This document shows positions 11,601-23,374 of a DNA stretch of 64,000 bases, piece by piece. The notes beneath the pieces are model-generated. The model had not been told where the DNA came from, searched no databases, and was given only the letters and a program-made list of their open reading frames with translations. Source of the DNA: Limanda limanda (lineage: Eukaryota; Chordata; Actinopteri; Pleuronectiformes; Pleuronectidae); NCBI RefSeq assembly GCF_963576545.1, contig NC_083639.1, positions 22,476,118 through 22,540,117 on the forward strand, in the 5' to 3' direction. Each line of letters starts with the position of its first letter. Positions within the stretch are counted from its first letter, which is position 1. Position numbers and translations under genes: made by a program.

Positions 11601-14600
11601 GAATGTTAAGCAGATTTTTGGCTTGTGAGAAATGGATTTAGTATTTACTATGCACATGTTGACGGGTGAATGACTCTGGACCTGCGGTGTGTCAGTGGTG
11701 AGACTTCTCTTTTCTGAGCTGTCTCTGTTAAAAACATTGCAACACATATCTGAATTCAACACTGTTTGCCCAGTACGTCTGTAAGTCAATCAATATGTTA
11801 TTGTAAATGCAGATGCTTTGAGTCATAGGCAAGTGTCATGGGTTAAAGCCCTAGTGGTTCTGTCTCACAGCACCTGTCAGTGGGCTAATGGTAAGCTGTC
11901 ATGACAAAAAGAAAGTCAGTCTGTTGGTAAGAGCTCCAGGAGGCCTACTCCTTCCTCCCTGAGGTAACTGAGACAAAACGCAGTGTTTACAGCGTCCATG
12001 GGGTTCAAAGGTTTCATTCAAGGACTGAAATAATTGTCCCCATGCAGATGAAAACAACTACAGCGCATGCAATCAGCATTCATGTACGTGTTGCACTCAA
12101 GGGTCCTGGGTAAAGGGGCTTGAAAATCTGACAGACAAACTGATGCTTTATCCATTGAATTCACAGCAGATTACACACTGTAAATCATAATGCTGGTCCC
12201 TGGAGATATGGATTTTTAAATATAGTCAGAGTGTAGAAACTTTAACACTGTTCTACTAATGAATACTTGTAGACTTGGAAATCCTCAATCCCCTCTTATC
12301 TGTCCTCATGAAAAAACAATTATTGCAATTATCATGACTTTTCAGAGGACTAGACTAACCACTGAGCCTTGGGATGTTACATCACTTTCGATAGTTTCAG
12401 AAAAACTTCACCTCATGTGACCTGTGATTAAGGAAATATTTTATACCGTAAAACATTGTACCATCATGGAGTTTTATAAGCATATACGCGTGCCTCCCTC
12501 CACATAGAGACACATGCTTTTTTTTCCATCCAAGAATAACCATTATTACAGCTTCCTTATTGACAAACGCTTTCCTCCTATCCTGGTCTGAAACGGCAAT
12601 CTTCCAATTCAGAAAAAGTTTAAGCAATAATTCAAAATTCATTTACCTTTTTCTTTCAGTTACCTTTCATATAATATGAATATATATATATATACAGATA
12701 AAGTTTCAAATATCTCTTGTCTCATATATCTCTTATCTATATTATCTAAATGTTTGAAGTGTTAGTTGTTTCCTTAATAGCCATTTCCATTTTTTTCCCT
12801 TTCAGACTTCCTCTCTTAGCTGAAGTGATCTAGACACTAAGATCTGCAATCCTTTTCTTGTCATGTCTCAGAAATGAAATTCGTGTTTTGACAACCTGTC
12901 AATCATTTTGTGGATTCTGGACCATATCTACATCGATATTGACATGTTTGCTTTATCTACCACACTATAGGTCTTAGCTCAATCTTTGTGTTTCTATATG
13001 AGTTCCTCAATCACAACATAATTTTCTTGGCTTCCCCACAAGGGGTTATGATCTCTAAAATGACTCACCCAGTAAATCAATTGTCAAACTAAGTTTACAC
13101 ATATAATTGAAATTGAGGACACTTATTTTGCCCTGGGGAATCCAATTTCCAACTATTAAAGAGATGGCATAATGACACGACTGTGCCAATGGAGGGGTGG
13201 GGGAAGTGATTGAATCCACAAAACAGTTTTGAAGTTCCAGGTGTAAATGGCGTTGCAGTCAAATCTAACACAATTGCTTGTTGATTGCTTCCTCAAAAGT
13301 AAAAGTATTGGCTTTGGCTGCAACACTGTTTACCCCTGAAACTCCAAAAGTGTTGATTAGATAATGAGTGAATTTTCCTTTTTGAGTGGACTATCCCTTC
13401 AAGCATTCAAGACACAGTAGCACAGCTGCCACCTGCCAACCAGGTCTACCTCCGCACAGACATTAATATCCTGGTATGTCAAAATCAAAGCCTGGTTAAA
13501 CCTGACAACTAATTTCCTAAATTCTTGTCCACTGGCAATAAGACTCCTTGCATTCCAATGAAGGATGCAATCATCATAATCATCAAAGAATTCACCCTGA
13601 CTCGTATCCCAACTCCCCTCTCAATGGGGCTTGTCTTTGTTTGACTTGTTCTCATACATTCATGCAGTGACTAAGGGGCATAGTTCTTTAAATGGCAAGA
13701 ACCTGACTGCTGCTTCAGACACAAATATCGGACTTTGATTTGTTTTATTTCCCTAGTACATGCAATACACCAACTAGAAAAGAAAAAAAGGTTTCCTTGT
13801 TGATTACTACTATTTTTTGATTAGCGTCAGCAGATGGAGGCTACTAAGACACCTAGGATCCAGTCATTAGGCATCCTTTCAAAATCAAAGGAGTTACTGG
13901 ACCCCCTCACCTGTTTGGTGGAGTTCTGCATAGGAGGTGTATTGCTGTCTCTGGCCTCCTTCTTCTTTTGCCTGACAAACTCACAAACCCGTATGATATC
14001 CTCCACCTTTACAATGTTTTAGAGTTAACAATTCACAGAAGAAGCATGAAAGTAAGATTAATTTGCCGTGGGAAGGGTCCCATGGTTGATAGTCTTGCAT
14101 GCGCTTTGCACAGTATCCCCTGCCAGACATATATAGCCACACGTCCATTACTTTTGCACTTAAAACAACAGAGTGGTGATCTTTGAATACCCTTGCTGAC
14201 AGTACATTTCCATCAATAGTATACAAAACCAGGAAATATCAATGTAAATAATAAACTGCAGAATCGTGCTTCATGGTTTAGCACCACAGGGTTTCACAAT
14301 GCACACAGTTAATAACTTCAAGATTTATATCAAAATACTAAAAAGCCCCTGTAGACAAATCGACAATATTATAAGATCCCCAGTAAAATGGATTTTTTTA
14401 AATATATTGATTGTTTGATTGAAACTTTCCACAAATCATTATCACACTAACATATTGATTTGAAGATCATGTTGGAGCAGATTTCAGAGAAAATTGTATG
14501 AAATTTACCAAGAAAAACCATTGCAAGATTTGTTTTGTTTTGTTGTGAAACACGCAGCATCTTTAATACATGATCCCTACGATGAGTCAGACCACACAAG

Positions 14601-15894
14601 AAATTATATTTCATTAGCCAGATGTAAAATAAAAAAAGGGTTTTCCCCAGAAAAGTGAGACTGCTGGACAAATCATCCCTTCAGACACTAAGTCATTCAA
14701 CTAAAGCTTTTAGCAGATATAATTTAGTGTAATAATTTATAGGTTAGTTGCAATATGTTAAAGTTAAAAGTTGAAGGAAGGGAAACTTAAAAGTAGATTA
14801 CGGGATATAGGTTACTCTCCAAGAAGGGCAGGAGCCCCCTCAAACAGATGTTGCAAGAAAACAAGGATTAACAGTTTTGTTTATGTTGGTGAAAAAGAAC
14901 AGATATAAGCAGCAATGTCTTTGAGCAACATGTTATTTATTTAATGTATGAAAATATATCAAATTTAAAAAACATGTGTCTGAGTGGAAAGGTTTCCTCC
15001 CTTGGAAACCACTTAGGGACAGACTTCATACATCTGTGATAGCCGCACCGTCTCGTGTAAGATGGAGGTTGTTTCCAATCCACCAGCTTATCAGAATGTA
15101 ACAAATATCATAACTGCCTTGTGCAAGGAAGAATGTTGCTTGCTTTTGGCAGATTTGTTTGGAAAAGTGGTGGGATTGAACTCAGAACCTTAAGACCCTG
15201 ATATTGAACCTCTTCCAAGAGAAAATTGCTATTTTCTTGAGGGGAAATTTGACCCAACAATAATTGTAAGGCTTTTGGCCCAATATTTTTTTTTCAATAT
15301 TCTGTGGTGAGAGTGGAGTATAAATATGTATTGCTAGCGGACTAACTGTAAAAATCTTTAGGGTGAAGAAAAGGGAAGGCAACAAATGAGTCACCCTGCC
15401 CTGTTAACTGTAATAATGGCAGTGAATTAGGCTTAGAAGTATAAATTGTGAGAGAGAAAGGGCTTGTAGCTATACATCTTTACATATAACCAACACTTGT
15501 TAAGTCAATACCACGACATTGTGAGCAGTTTTTTTCTGAAAAAAAATCAGAGCTCCACACTGTAGGTGTCGACATGAAACACTGACAAAGCCTCTCAGCG
15601 GCTGTAGAAACAGTCATCCAGGTTTAAATAGCCTCAAACTTTAGCATTTATTACAACACTGATGAGAGGCTACGGAGTTCAATCCTTCTGCTTCCATTGT
15701 GAAATTATGGTTTGGAAGTCACGGTGCTGATACTGATAAAGTAAAGGCACAACATTCATTTTGTGGCTGTTATGCCTTAAATTGAGCTTAATTATAGAAT
15801 ATCATTTTATTGTGTAGACTGCCTAACAGACCTCTGAAATAGCAGACATGCATTGTATGAAAAAATACCAGCAGCTCAGTAAATCAGTCAAAAG

Positions 15895-15927
<33 letters not shown>

Positions 15928-17460
15928 AAGAGAGATTTTATAGTATTTTATATATATAAAATCTTCACTGCAGATAAACCAGTTAGGATGAACACAAAGA
16001 TTTCAAACTTCACTGTGCATCATAGAATGTTTATAAAAATCTCTGCACACAACTTCCAGCACACAAACAATAAAAAGTGAGAGTATTATAGTACAACTTT
16101 GAGGAGACCTCACTAAAGACAATAAACCATTCTGAACAGGCCAAGAAAACAGGCAGGTTTAGAAGGGGCACTGGACTAAAATATACAAATTCAAGTGTAA
16201 TTGCCCAATAACTAAAGCATTAAGCTGTTTCAGCACGACTAGTTGAGCAAGTGAAAATATTACCATAAATTACAATGAATATTCCCATAAGATAAGGTTG
16301 TAGAGGCTTTAAACCTGTATATTTAAAGGAGCTGCGTTAAACAAACATATCATCTTACATGTGGACTGCTGCGCACACTCACACAATTATGAGGATTTAT
16401 TAGCTTTTTGCTCATGTTTAAAACATCAGCAAGACCAGGACTACAGGCAGCTGACAGTACAGTATATGACAAAGAGGAAGGATTGCATTCACATGATTTC
16501 AAAGTTGAGAGGACTGTATTATAGTGATGTGTGATGGTAATATTCCTTCTTATATTCTTCTTTTATTAACAGGGACAAGACACAGAGGTCAAGGTGGATT
16601 CCTTTAAAAACTCTTGGCTATCTGAGGAGCATCTTCAGCATCTTTCCCAGACGCACTCAGGAATGTCTGAGTATCCTCTACAGAGGCCTCAGCAAGCTCT
16701 GAGCACGTCAAATAACCTTAATTTACCAGCCAGCGGCAGTGAGACTAGCCTTCTCAATTCTCCACAGCCCCCACTGGAAATGAACAACTTGAATTTCTCA
16801 CAACAACACTGGGAAAGCAGCGTCGCCCGTATCAAACAAACACAGACCTTATGCGAGTCCAATTCAAGTAAACCGATCAAAACACAGGCCCAATTCAAAG
16901 AGACGCAAAATGCTTTTTCACAAGTCCCTCAGCAAACAACATTTTCACACCAGGAAAAGGAGACCCTATCTGTTCAGCAAGGAAACACTGCAGGTAACAA
17001 CAGCACAGCAGTAAGCCATTCTACTAAGGTAACATTAGGAAGTAACAAAACCTCAGGTCTCTTGGCAGACATCAAAACCTCATGCGCCACACACCACTGC
17101 CAAGTCTCCCATTCCCTGCAAGTCAGTCAAGCTTCAGATGGATGGACGGGAAACACTCAAACGTCAAACACCAATATGCTGGATTACAATGCTGAGGCCC
17201 GATTAAAGCCTTTTACATACCAAGAGCCTGAGCTGGACACCGAGGATCAAGCACCACATGAGTACATAACACACAGCAGTAACTCTGAGAGAACTGACAC
17301 GACCAACAAATACCAGTCTTTCTTCTTGGCTGCTCAGCTTCAAGGGTACCAGCCAGCCGAGAGTCTGACTGCTGGAGTGAAGCCTGTGCAGAGCTGCCAG
17401 GACTCTTCAGAAGACACCAGCAGTAGTGATGATGAAGGGAAGCTTATCATTGAGCTGTGA
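4441..17460 (+). CDS. znf831: znf831, zinc finger protein 831 (three coding exons)
   Basis: Spliced CDS 4441-8617, 9975-10258, 16573-17460: 5349 nt, 1782 residues, stop TGA at 17458. Seen: two C2H2 fingers at residues about 101-121 (C-x2-C-x12-H-x3-H) and 129-151 (C-x2-C-x12-H-x5-H), joined by a [12 protein letters not shown] linker and followed by a long Ser/Thr/Gln-rich, probably disordered body. A basic/aromatic block around residues 540-570 contains [17 protein letters not shown], and the protein ends in an acidic [13 protein letters not shown]. Known: the finger block and N-terminus match vertebrate ZNF831 (human about 1677 residues), which is related to the HIVEP/ZAS zinc-finger proteins. 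Inferred: a nuclear DNA-binding regulator. The start is ATG 4441 because [10 protein letters not shown] resembles the mammalian N-terminus, and the in-frame ATG at 4372 lies upstream of the splice acceptor at 4391-4392. All three coding junctions keep frame, so the model is strong; 5' non-coding exons are uncertain. Confidence 0.93.
8785..8890 (+). mobile_element. retroelement 3' fragment in znf831 intron
   Basis: TTCAACTTTATTGTCATTGC, then GTACAAGTACAACAAAATGC and AGTTTTACATCT: a motif set recurrent in fish genomes as a non-LTR element 3' end. It is a short truncated copy in the intron between coding exons 1 and 2. Orientation is uncertain. Confidence 0.5.
9975..10258 (+). CDS. znf831: znf831 second coding exon
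   Basis: Acceptor TTTTGAATCCCCTAG ends at 9974; donor GAG|GTGAGATTG has GT at 10259-10260. The 284 nt plus the leftover base of the previous exon give exactly 95 codons, beginning [14 protein letters not shown] and ending DMTELE, with no stop. It leaves phase 0, which the next exon needs. It has no recognisable domain, so the call rests on splice sites, phase and position. Confidence 0.85.
10432..10838. mobile_element. hAT-like MITE in znf831 intron
   Basis: The left end TGTGTCTTAATTCTGCATT and the reverse complement of the right end, TGTGTCTCAATTCAGGGACT, form imperfect terminal inverted repeats about 400 bp apart. Inner halves also partly mirror each other (ACTAGACTGTCCCATTTGG against CCAGACTGTCTCATTTCG). 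No transposase frame. The superfamily assignment rests on the recalled style of fish hAT ends; no clean 8-bp target duplication was seen. Confidence 0.55.
10839..13160. other. znf831 intron sequence, no gene
   Basis: Unique-looking AT-rich sequence with TA runs at 11091-11109 and 12681-12694. No exon consistent with the phase 0 junction, and no further repeat, was recognised. Confidence 0.4.
13165..13398. mobile_element. foldback MITE, same family as 17558-18376
   Basis: The left arm (ATGGAGGGGTGGGGGAAGTG, then CAAAACAGTTTTGAAGTTCC) is mirrored by a right arm ending AGTGGACTATCCCTT. The right terminus AGATAATGAGTGAATTTTC is the reverse complement of the start of the 17558 copy. The outer left terminus is diverged or lost. 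Non-coding. Confidence 0.6.
13480..13580 (-). mobile_element. LINE AP-endonuclease N-terminal relic
   Basis: The minus strand translates to [20 protein letters not shown] and then [18 protein letters not shown]-x2-x-GQEF is the opening motif of apurinic-type endonucleases of non-LTR retrotransposons. No full catalytic set follows; the fragment is truncated. It lies antisense in a znf831 intron. Confidence 0.6.
13600..14235 (-). mobile_element. possible degenerate LINE ORF1 upstream of the endonuclease relic
   Basis: On the minus strand this lies 5' of the endonuclease fragment, where a LINE ORF1 would be. An 81-codon open frame (13981-14226) and a neighbouring frame with a Cys-x4-His-like patch could be frameshifted zinc-knuckle remnants. 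The evidence is mainly position; homology is not demonstrated. Confidence 0.25.
14240..16572. other. znf831 intron sequence before the last exon
   Basis: AT-rich, with a (TA)n tract at 15895-15923 followed by a weak hairpin (GATTTTATA/TATAAAATC). No exon or clear mobile element recognised. Confidence 0.4.
15895..15923. repeat. (TA)n microsatellite
   Basis: Uninterrupted TA run of about 14 units. Confidence 0.95.
16573..17460 (+). CDS. znf831: znf831 last coding exon
   Basis: Acceptor TTCTTTTATTAACAG ends at 16572. Phase 0 entry reads [20 protein letters not shown] and runs 295 codons to TGA at 17458-17460. The composition is Ser/Gln/Thr-rich, like the body of the first exon, with an acidic serine C-terminus ([18 protein letters not shown]), where conservation with other ZNF831 proteins is expected. 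By eye I see no AATAAA in the first 1.2 kb downstream, so the 3' end of the transcript is not defined; it may run into the MITE at 17558. Confidence 0.9.
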   Translation, partial: GQDTEVKVDSFKNSWLSEEHLQHLSQTHSGMSEYPLQRPQQALSTSNNLNLPASGSETSLLNSPQPPLEMNNLNFSQQHWESSVARIKQTQTLCESNSSKPIKTQAQFKETQNAFSQVPQQTTFSHQEKETLSVQQGNTAGNNSTAVSHSTKVTLGSNKTSGLLADIKTSCATHHCQVSHSLQVSQASDGWTGNTQTSNTNMLDYNAEARLKPFTYQEPELDTEDQAPHEYITHSSNSERTDTTNKYQSFFLAAQLQGYQPAESLTAGVKPVQSCQDSSEDTSSSDDEGKLIIEL

Positions 17461-17557
17461 ACATACACTGATGTCGTTTGAATTTTTATTTGCTGTTGAT
17501 TTATATGTTTCACAAGAAAATCTGCTGTGGATGCAGAGATATCAATGGTTAGGTTAC

Positions 17558-18377
17558 AGGGATAGTTCACTGAAAAATGAAAATTCACTCATTATCTACT
17601 CACCACTATTCTGATGGAGGGATGGGTGAAGTGTTTGAGTCCATAAAACACTTTTGGAGTATTAAGATACATTTATTTGTCCCAAACACATGCACAGACA
17701 TGCACAAGCACACTCATGCAAGGAGGGAAATTTAACTTCTGCTTCTAACCCATCTGGTGCAGGACACACAGAGCAGTGGGCAGCCATGTACGGCGCCCGG
17801 GGAGCAGATGTTGGGGGAGTAAGGTGCCTTGCTCAGGGGAACTAGACAGGGTAGGGAGAATCCTCTTGGATTTTTGGACAGATCAATACAGGTTCGTCTT
17901 TTTGTTGTTTCTCCCTGGAACCAGAGACGAACCAGTGACCTTTTCTGCCCATAATCCAAGTCTCTGCCACTAGTCCACCGCCTCTCTGGGTATCAGGGGT
18001 AAACAGTGTTGCAGCCAAATCCAATACAATTGAAGTAAATGGGACCACTTCTTCAGACGTGATAAAACAAAAAACGACCACATAACAAGTCCTGCATACT
18101 GTTCTCGTGCTGACATCCAAGTGTCTGTAAGTCCCTACATTTAAATTAGACTTGAAACGGCTACATTAACATCTTGTTTTTAGCCTAAATGTGTGTAAAT
18201 GACCTCATTTTGAGCCAAATTTGAATGCAGGGGTTTGTGGACACTTAGATGACACCACAGGAGTAGTATGGAGGAATAATGTTTTTTTCTGTCCTGTTTT
18301 TCTGTTTTACATTTAAAGAAGTAGTCCCATTTACTCCAACTGTATCAGATTCAGCTGCAATGCTGTTCACCCCTGAG
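17558..18377. mobile_element. foldback MITE interrupted by a SINE, just 3' of znf831
   Basis: The left arm begins GGGATAGTTCACTGAAAAAT and continues after an insertion with CAGGGGTAAACAGTGTTGC and AAGTAAATGGGACCACTTCT (to 18063). The inner right arm at 18317-18377 (AGAAGTAGTCCCATTTACTC to GCTGTTCACCCCTG) is its reverse complement over about 60 bp. The outer right arm is missing. Frames that read through both arms give similar peptides (VVPFT-x8-AA-x-LFTP), an artefact of the inverted repeat. The same family is at 13165. Confidence 0.65.
17663..17988 (-). mobile_element. tRNA-derived SINE nested in the MITE
   Basis: Read on the minus strand it starts GGCGGTGGACTAGTGGCAGA (A-box-like) and, about 35 nt later, GGTCACTGGTTCGTCTCTGG (B-box-like GGTTC), i.e. 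a tRNA head with an internal pol III promoter. The body runs left to about 17663. The flanks join the interrupted MITE arm: CTTTTGGAGTAT on one side and GGGTATCAGGGGT on the other, compared with the uninterrupted copy at 13165-13398, which reads GGAGTTTCAGGGG. Confidence 0.6.
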
Positions 18378-18867
18378 AAGAAATATTTTTCCATTACAAA
18401 CAGAGCATTTAAAGGTCACTGGGTTACTCTGCTGTGTTCATGTCATATTCTACTGAGAGTAGTTAAAGCTGGCCAAGAAGGAAAAACTGCTCACGTTAGG
18501 CTCCTAGTTGAAATTTCTAGTGTCGTGAATGTCCCTCACAACACAACAGCTCCTACAAGACAAAAGCAACCACAGACGTTAGTGAACAAGTCACAAAACC
18601 GCTGCATCATTTCTGAGAGAAACCAAATTTAAGTCAGAATGACTTTCAAAAACCAACCGACAACAAGTAACCAGGCTCGATAGGAAGTATGACACTTCTG
18701 AAAATACATTAGAAATATATAAATGATATGTTGTTCTAGCATGTTATCTTAATAGCCCAGCAAGATGACAACTCTTTGTTTGTAGTGGCCCAGGACACAC
18801 ATGCGCTCACACAAACAAAATGATGTGTCCCAAACCTCCTCCCTGAGGGATCAGATCTGATGCATTT

Positions 18868-18926
18868 GGGTGCGTTCACGCCTGTACTTAGCGCTGAACA
18901 CTTGTGATCGGATCACTCAAGATAGC
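18868..18926. mobile_element. DNA-transposon-type repeat fragment
   Basis: GGGTGCGTTCACGCCTGTAC followed by TTAGCGCTGAACACTTGTGATCGGATCACTC matches from memory a recurrent fish DNA-transposon end containing a GTGATCGGATCAC palindrome. A related GATCACTCAGACAT stretch at 19225 may be the other end. Not classified. Confidence 0.35.
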
Positions 18927-19299
18927 TTTTTCTTTCTGTGTGCCAGCTCCATCCTGTTTTACATCTGGTCTTTGTTGCTTGGCCTCAAAAGTGTTGACAC
19001 AAAACCTGCAGCTCCTTCGGCTATTTCTACAAACTGCGTGACTTCCGTTCGCCTCACGCATGCTTCCACACATTTGTCATTCGCTGTGTCTGCCTTCCCA
19101 CAGACACACTCTCTCTCAGTAATTACAGCCTGTAACACTACCCATCCTTCCCTGACAACACCTGTGTGTGTGATTTATGGTCACGTGCAGCCAGATACCC
19201 ATTAGGGTGATCTCTGCTGCCAATCAGATCACTCAGACATCGGCTGGAGAGGCATGACCCCCTTTCTCAGTCTGGGTCTGGCGATGAGTCAGCAGCTAT

Positions 19300-22200
19300 G
19301 ATGAGACACCGGAGCTCACGGGACAGGAAATGGGCGGATGTGAACATTTCTGTACATAAATCCAGAGCTATTGCTCATCCTCAGTCCTCAACCCATTAGT
19401 GATCATAAAACCCTTTGGACTTGACAGGTGTATGTGTGTAATAGTGCTGAATGAGGTTTATCTGCTGTGAATCAGTTCAGGCCTGCTGACGTGTTGGATG
19501 TATTCATAGATTTGAAAGCCAGTGGCACGCAAATCACAGCTGTTTACAATGACTGTGTAAAGCTATTTTAATATTATAATACAAGCATTGTCTTTTCTTA
19601 TTTTGTTTTCATTTTCTAATTTTACACTCTTGCTACAGATTGTATGTGTAAGAAAAACTGACAAAGCAAATGAAATCATCTCAAATATATTTCTCGTAAC
19701 GTTTTGTAAAAGAAGAGCTTAATTAAACCCTTTCACTGGACTGATTGAGTGTGGTTCTACTGTTCATTTAATACCAACTTTGCTAGTGATGGTTTTAAGA
19801 TTCAAGGGTCTGAAACTATTTGCCTGTTGTTTCTATTGAAATCAAGGTAATCACAAACTTGGTAACTAATTAATGATGGCTCATCGTGGAATGTCTGAGC
19901 AAAACAGAGCAACAGTGCTGTTGAATTCAGCCGAAGTTTCCCAGATTCCAAGTTAACTACGAAAGCTTTTTGTTTTATTGTCACGTTAACTTGATCTTCC
20001 ACTGGTCATTAGTGGTGCAACTCCTAACAAAGTTGCAAAGTTTAAGCCCAGTGATTGGATGTTTCTAAACATAATTCACCTTGGACTTCACAGTTAACTT
20101 TTCTCCTAATGTCTATTCAACCTTTTACCAAATAAACATGTATATATTTTCAAATGATTTTCTAACTTTCCTCTTTTGTACAATTGATTCAATCTGGTTA
20201 TGCCGATATAAACCAAAGACGTGCTCCACCTGTTAGACATATAAAGCCATTTCCAGGAATGAACTTCAGAGTTTTCCTTTCACACATGAACAACACAACA
20301 GGGGAGCTGCTCCGCTGGGACACGTTCTCAACAACAGAGAAATCACTGAAACGTTCAGGCGAGGAGTGTTTGAAATGTATTTTTGGCTTTTAAGTCTGAT
20401 ATGATTAATCTTTATTTAATTAGGCAGTCACATTGAAATCAAGATCTCTTTTCCCAGAGCGGCCTGAGAACAAGAAACATTCACAATCAGGAAAGGAGTT
20501 ACTGGATCGTGTGCTGAATGTGCTGGTTTTTATTTAGAGAAGAGAGCTTAGGTAATTCAGAGCTTTAATGAGCTGAGTATCTGTTCTTGTTTTTAATGAA
20601 GTCCATCCAACCGAGTGATACAGAGAACAATGATGTGTGCAGAACTTGTTATTTGTGATGAAGCCTAATGCACTGGGATATACTGGGTTTAACTGCTGGG
20701 GAGCTGTGTGACAATATATAATATTTCCCAGTTTAAGACTGACATGAAGGTAGGCTGGACAATAGTTTTTCAGGTTGATGGAGAATATATAATCCTGTAG
20801 CAGAAACTGAGTTTGATGTTTAATTTTCGGGTTGAGTTGTCGAATATGTCTTTAAAATGAGAGCGGCCTATTGAGCCAAATTCCTCGATATTTGCAGGTG
20901 TCTGTTTGAGTTGTTTCAGCCCAGATATCACAACTGATTACGTTTGTTGTGTCATCTTGTTGGAGTGTATAAACAGAGAGTGCATATATATATATATATA
21001 CTACAACAAGGTGAAATATTTTTGACTGAAATGCTTATTCTAAATTTGAATTCTTTGTCCAAGGCATTATTTTAATCGACTTAAAATACTTTTTTTTGTA
21101 AGAAATAGCACACATAATTAACACCGATGCTGTTGTGCTCGCATACCTTAAATACCATGTTCTCCTTTTCCTGCTATCAACATAATCCTTGAATCCAAAG
21201 TATATTTATTTTGGAATAGCGTCTCGAGAAGGATGGCCACATAGCACTAGAAATCCCCCTACTATGTTTCAAAGATAAAACAAGTCAAAATCACAAATAC
21301 CAAGTCAAAGTCGACTGGAGTCAAGTTCTAAAGTAACATAAGTCCCTGTTGTGTGACGTTTGGAGTTGGATGAATTCGAATTTTTCCCCCTCATGGTCCT
21401 GAACATTATTGGCGTAAATTGGTTGCCGTCCTTGCGAATGTTCCTCGAGTGTTCTCGGTTCCAGCCCCTTTCCTATAGTCTTTTGAATTTTTAATATTTG
21501 TCTGCCTACCTGTTGAGTGGAGCCTCTGTAAACCTCTTATTCAGATTTAATACTTTCCACTGCACCTACTTGTCATGTCTGGGTATTGAGTCCTGAAGTC
21601 CTTCACCCAGAAGCATGTTGAAGAATTTACTTTGGTTCAGTTAGAGTGCAATAGTGTCATTCCACCTGATTATACAAGACAACTTTTGCCCTTTTGTTTT
21701 ATACCTTAGCTACTTCCCATAACCACTGATTTTGTGTGCATAGGACTAACAATTGCTCACAAGCGTATAAACATGGAATGTGAAAATGTTATTGTTGTGT
21801 GGAGTCAAACAGCTGGAAATGTGCAAAACGATGCAATGTGAAATCTGCATGAATATACAAGCATCAGTCATTTGTAAGCCACAAAATGGCATTGTCTCCG
21901 TTTGTTGTATCTAATAATCAGTTGCAGTTGTTCTCCTGAGGTTTTATGCTATTTTCTAATGAGTTCCATCCCTCAGAATGCCCGTCTTTGTTTATCAGAC
22001 CTCCTGTGAGTTAAGTCTTCATGTACACATTCTCTCAAAGAAAAAAAAAATTGTTTTGGTGTGTCAACAACAAATTTTCATGCCTCAGCACATTATATTC
22101 AGCTCAGTTTGTAGAGCTATTTGAAGGATAAAAGGAATACCTTGCGGCTGCATTATCCAACGAGTGGACCCCATGGAGAAATGAGCAGCGAGGCCTTTTA

Positions 22201-23370
22201 TGACCATGTCCAGGGTCAGGTGTACACACTAACCACCCTGAGGGTCCTATTAATTAATGAATATTCCCAACAAAAGGTTTACAGACATGGAACCTGGGGT
22301 CTCTAGGTCCTCTTTGGGAGCAGTCGTAATTTGTATAGAGAAAAGATGTTGTATTATTGATATTCAGAATACTATCAGATTATTTAGAAATTTCATTTTT
22401 TAGAGATGTTTGCTGGGAACAGCTGTTTCTTTGAGTGGATCATTTAAAAAGTAACAAGTTCACTAAATGTAATTGAAATTTTTTTCTCATGAAAAATGTA
22501 ATTTCCTCACATGAGAGATAAAGTGAACAGAATCATTTTTCTTTAACTTTTTCTCAATACTAATAATGGATCAAAAAGCAAAAATGGACAGAATCGTTCC
22601 AATACAAATGGTGTTTAAATAATTTGGTTTCTAGTGATCAGGTAGTCCTAGTGTTCATTTTGGGTCTTTTCATACACGTTTGGGGGGGTAAGAGGGAGAG
22701 AGAGACAGAGAGAGAGAGAGAGAGTAGAGTATTGAGCAGCTGAGTCACGTTGTGTGTGTGCGTGTATAACCTTTCCCTCAAGTTTCGGGACTATCATACA
22801 GAAGCTACACAGTGCAGTTACAATAATCAATAGCTTATAGTGGTCATTTAAGGCTGGGACAAACATGATCACCATAAGCGGTTCCTCTGCAATAGTTAAT
22901 ACATGACTTTGCAGTCAGCGTTCTGTTTCTCGTGCTCACACATGTTCTAATACTCCATGGGTAGGCACAAGCTAGCATTCTGGGCATTGGCCAAAACAGT
23001 TACATGACTAAACAGGACTGACCGGCCTCATGTTGAGATGAGATAACTATAGGTACTCTGTCATTATAGTTTGACCATAAACTATATTTGAGACTATCGT
23101 CTCTAGACTATAGTTATACAACCAAGCCCGGGGTCAGTTTTGACTCTCAAAATATTTCTAGTATTCATCTGGCACATAAACAAAAGAGTGAACTCCTGCG
23201 TACACTACACTCCAGAGGTAACAATGTGTGATAAGATGATTAGACACAGGAGAGAGGCGACAAAAACACCCGTCAATCAATTGTTATGATATAACAGACA
23301 TTGTAAAGCCAGTGACTAAAGTGTGGGGAATGAGAAATGTTGCAACAGCTTCTGTCTACTATCGGAATTG
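19300..23370. other. intergenic, no gene recognised
   Basis: AT-rich sequence with a TA run at 20983-21000 and a GA-rich tract at 22690-22726. Open frames are short and featureless. No repeat family recognised. Confidence 0.45.
22690..22726. repeat. (GA)n-rich tract
   Basis: GAGGGAGAGAGAGACAGAGA continuing as GA repeats. Confidence 0.9.
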
Positions 23371-23374
23371 TTAA

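Noticed and set aside
17663..17988. A functional tRNA gene on the minus strand
   Set aside because: Only A- and B-box-like motifs are present; no cloverleaf with acceptor pairing, and it continues into a SINE body.
17842..18632. Frames on both strands with a similar VVPFT-x-AA-x-LFTP peptide
   Set aside because: Arises because the two arms of the foldback MITE are inverted copies, not because of a duplicated gene.
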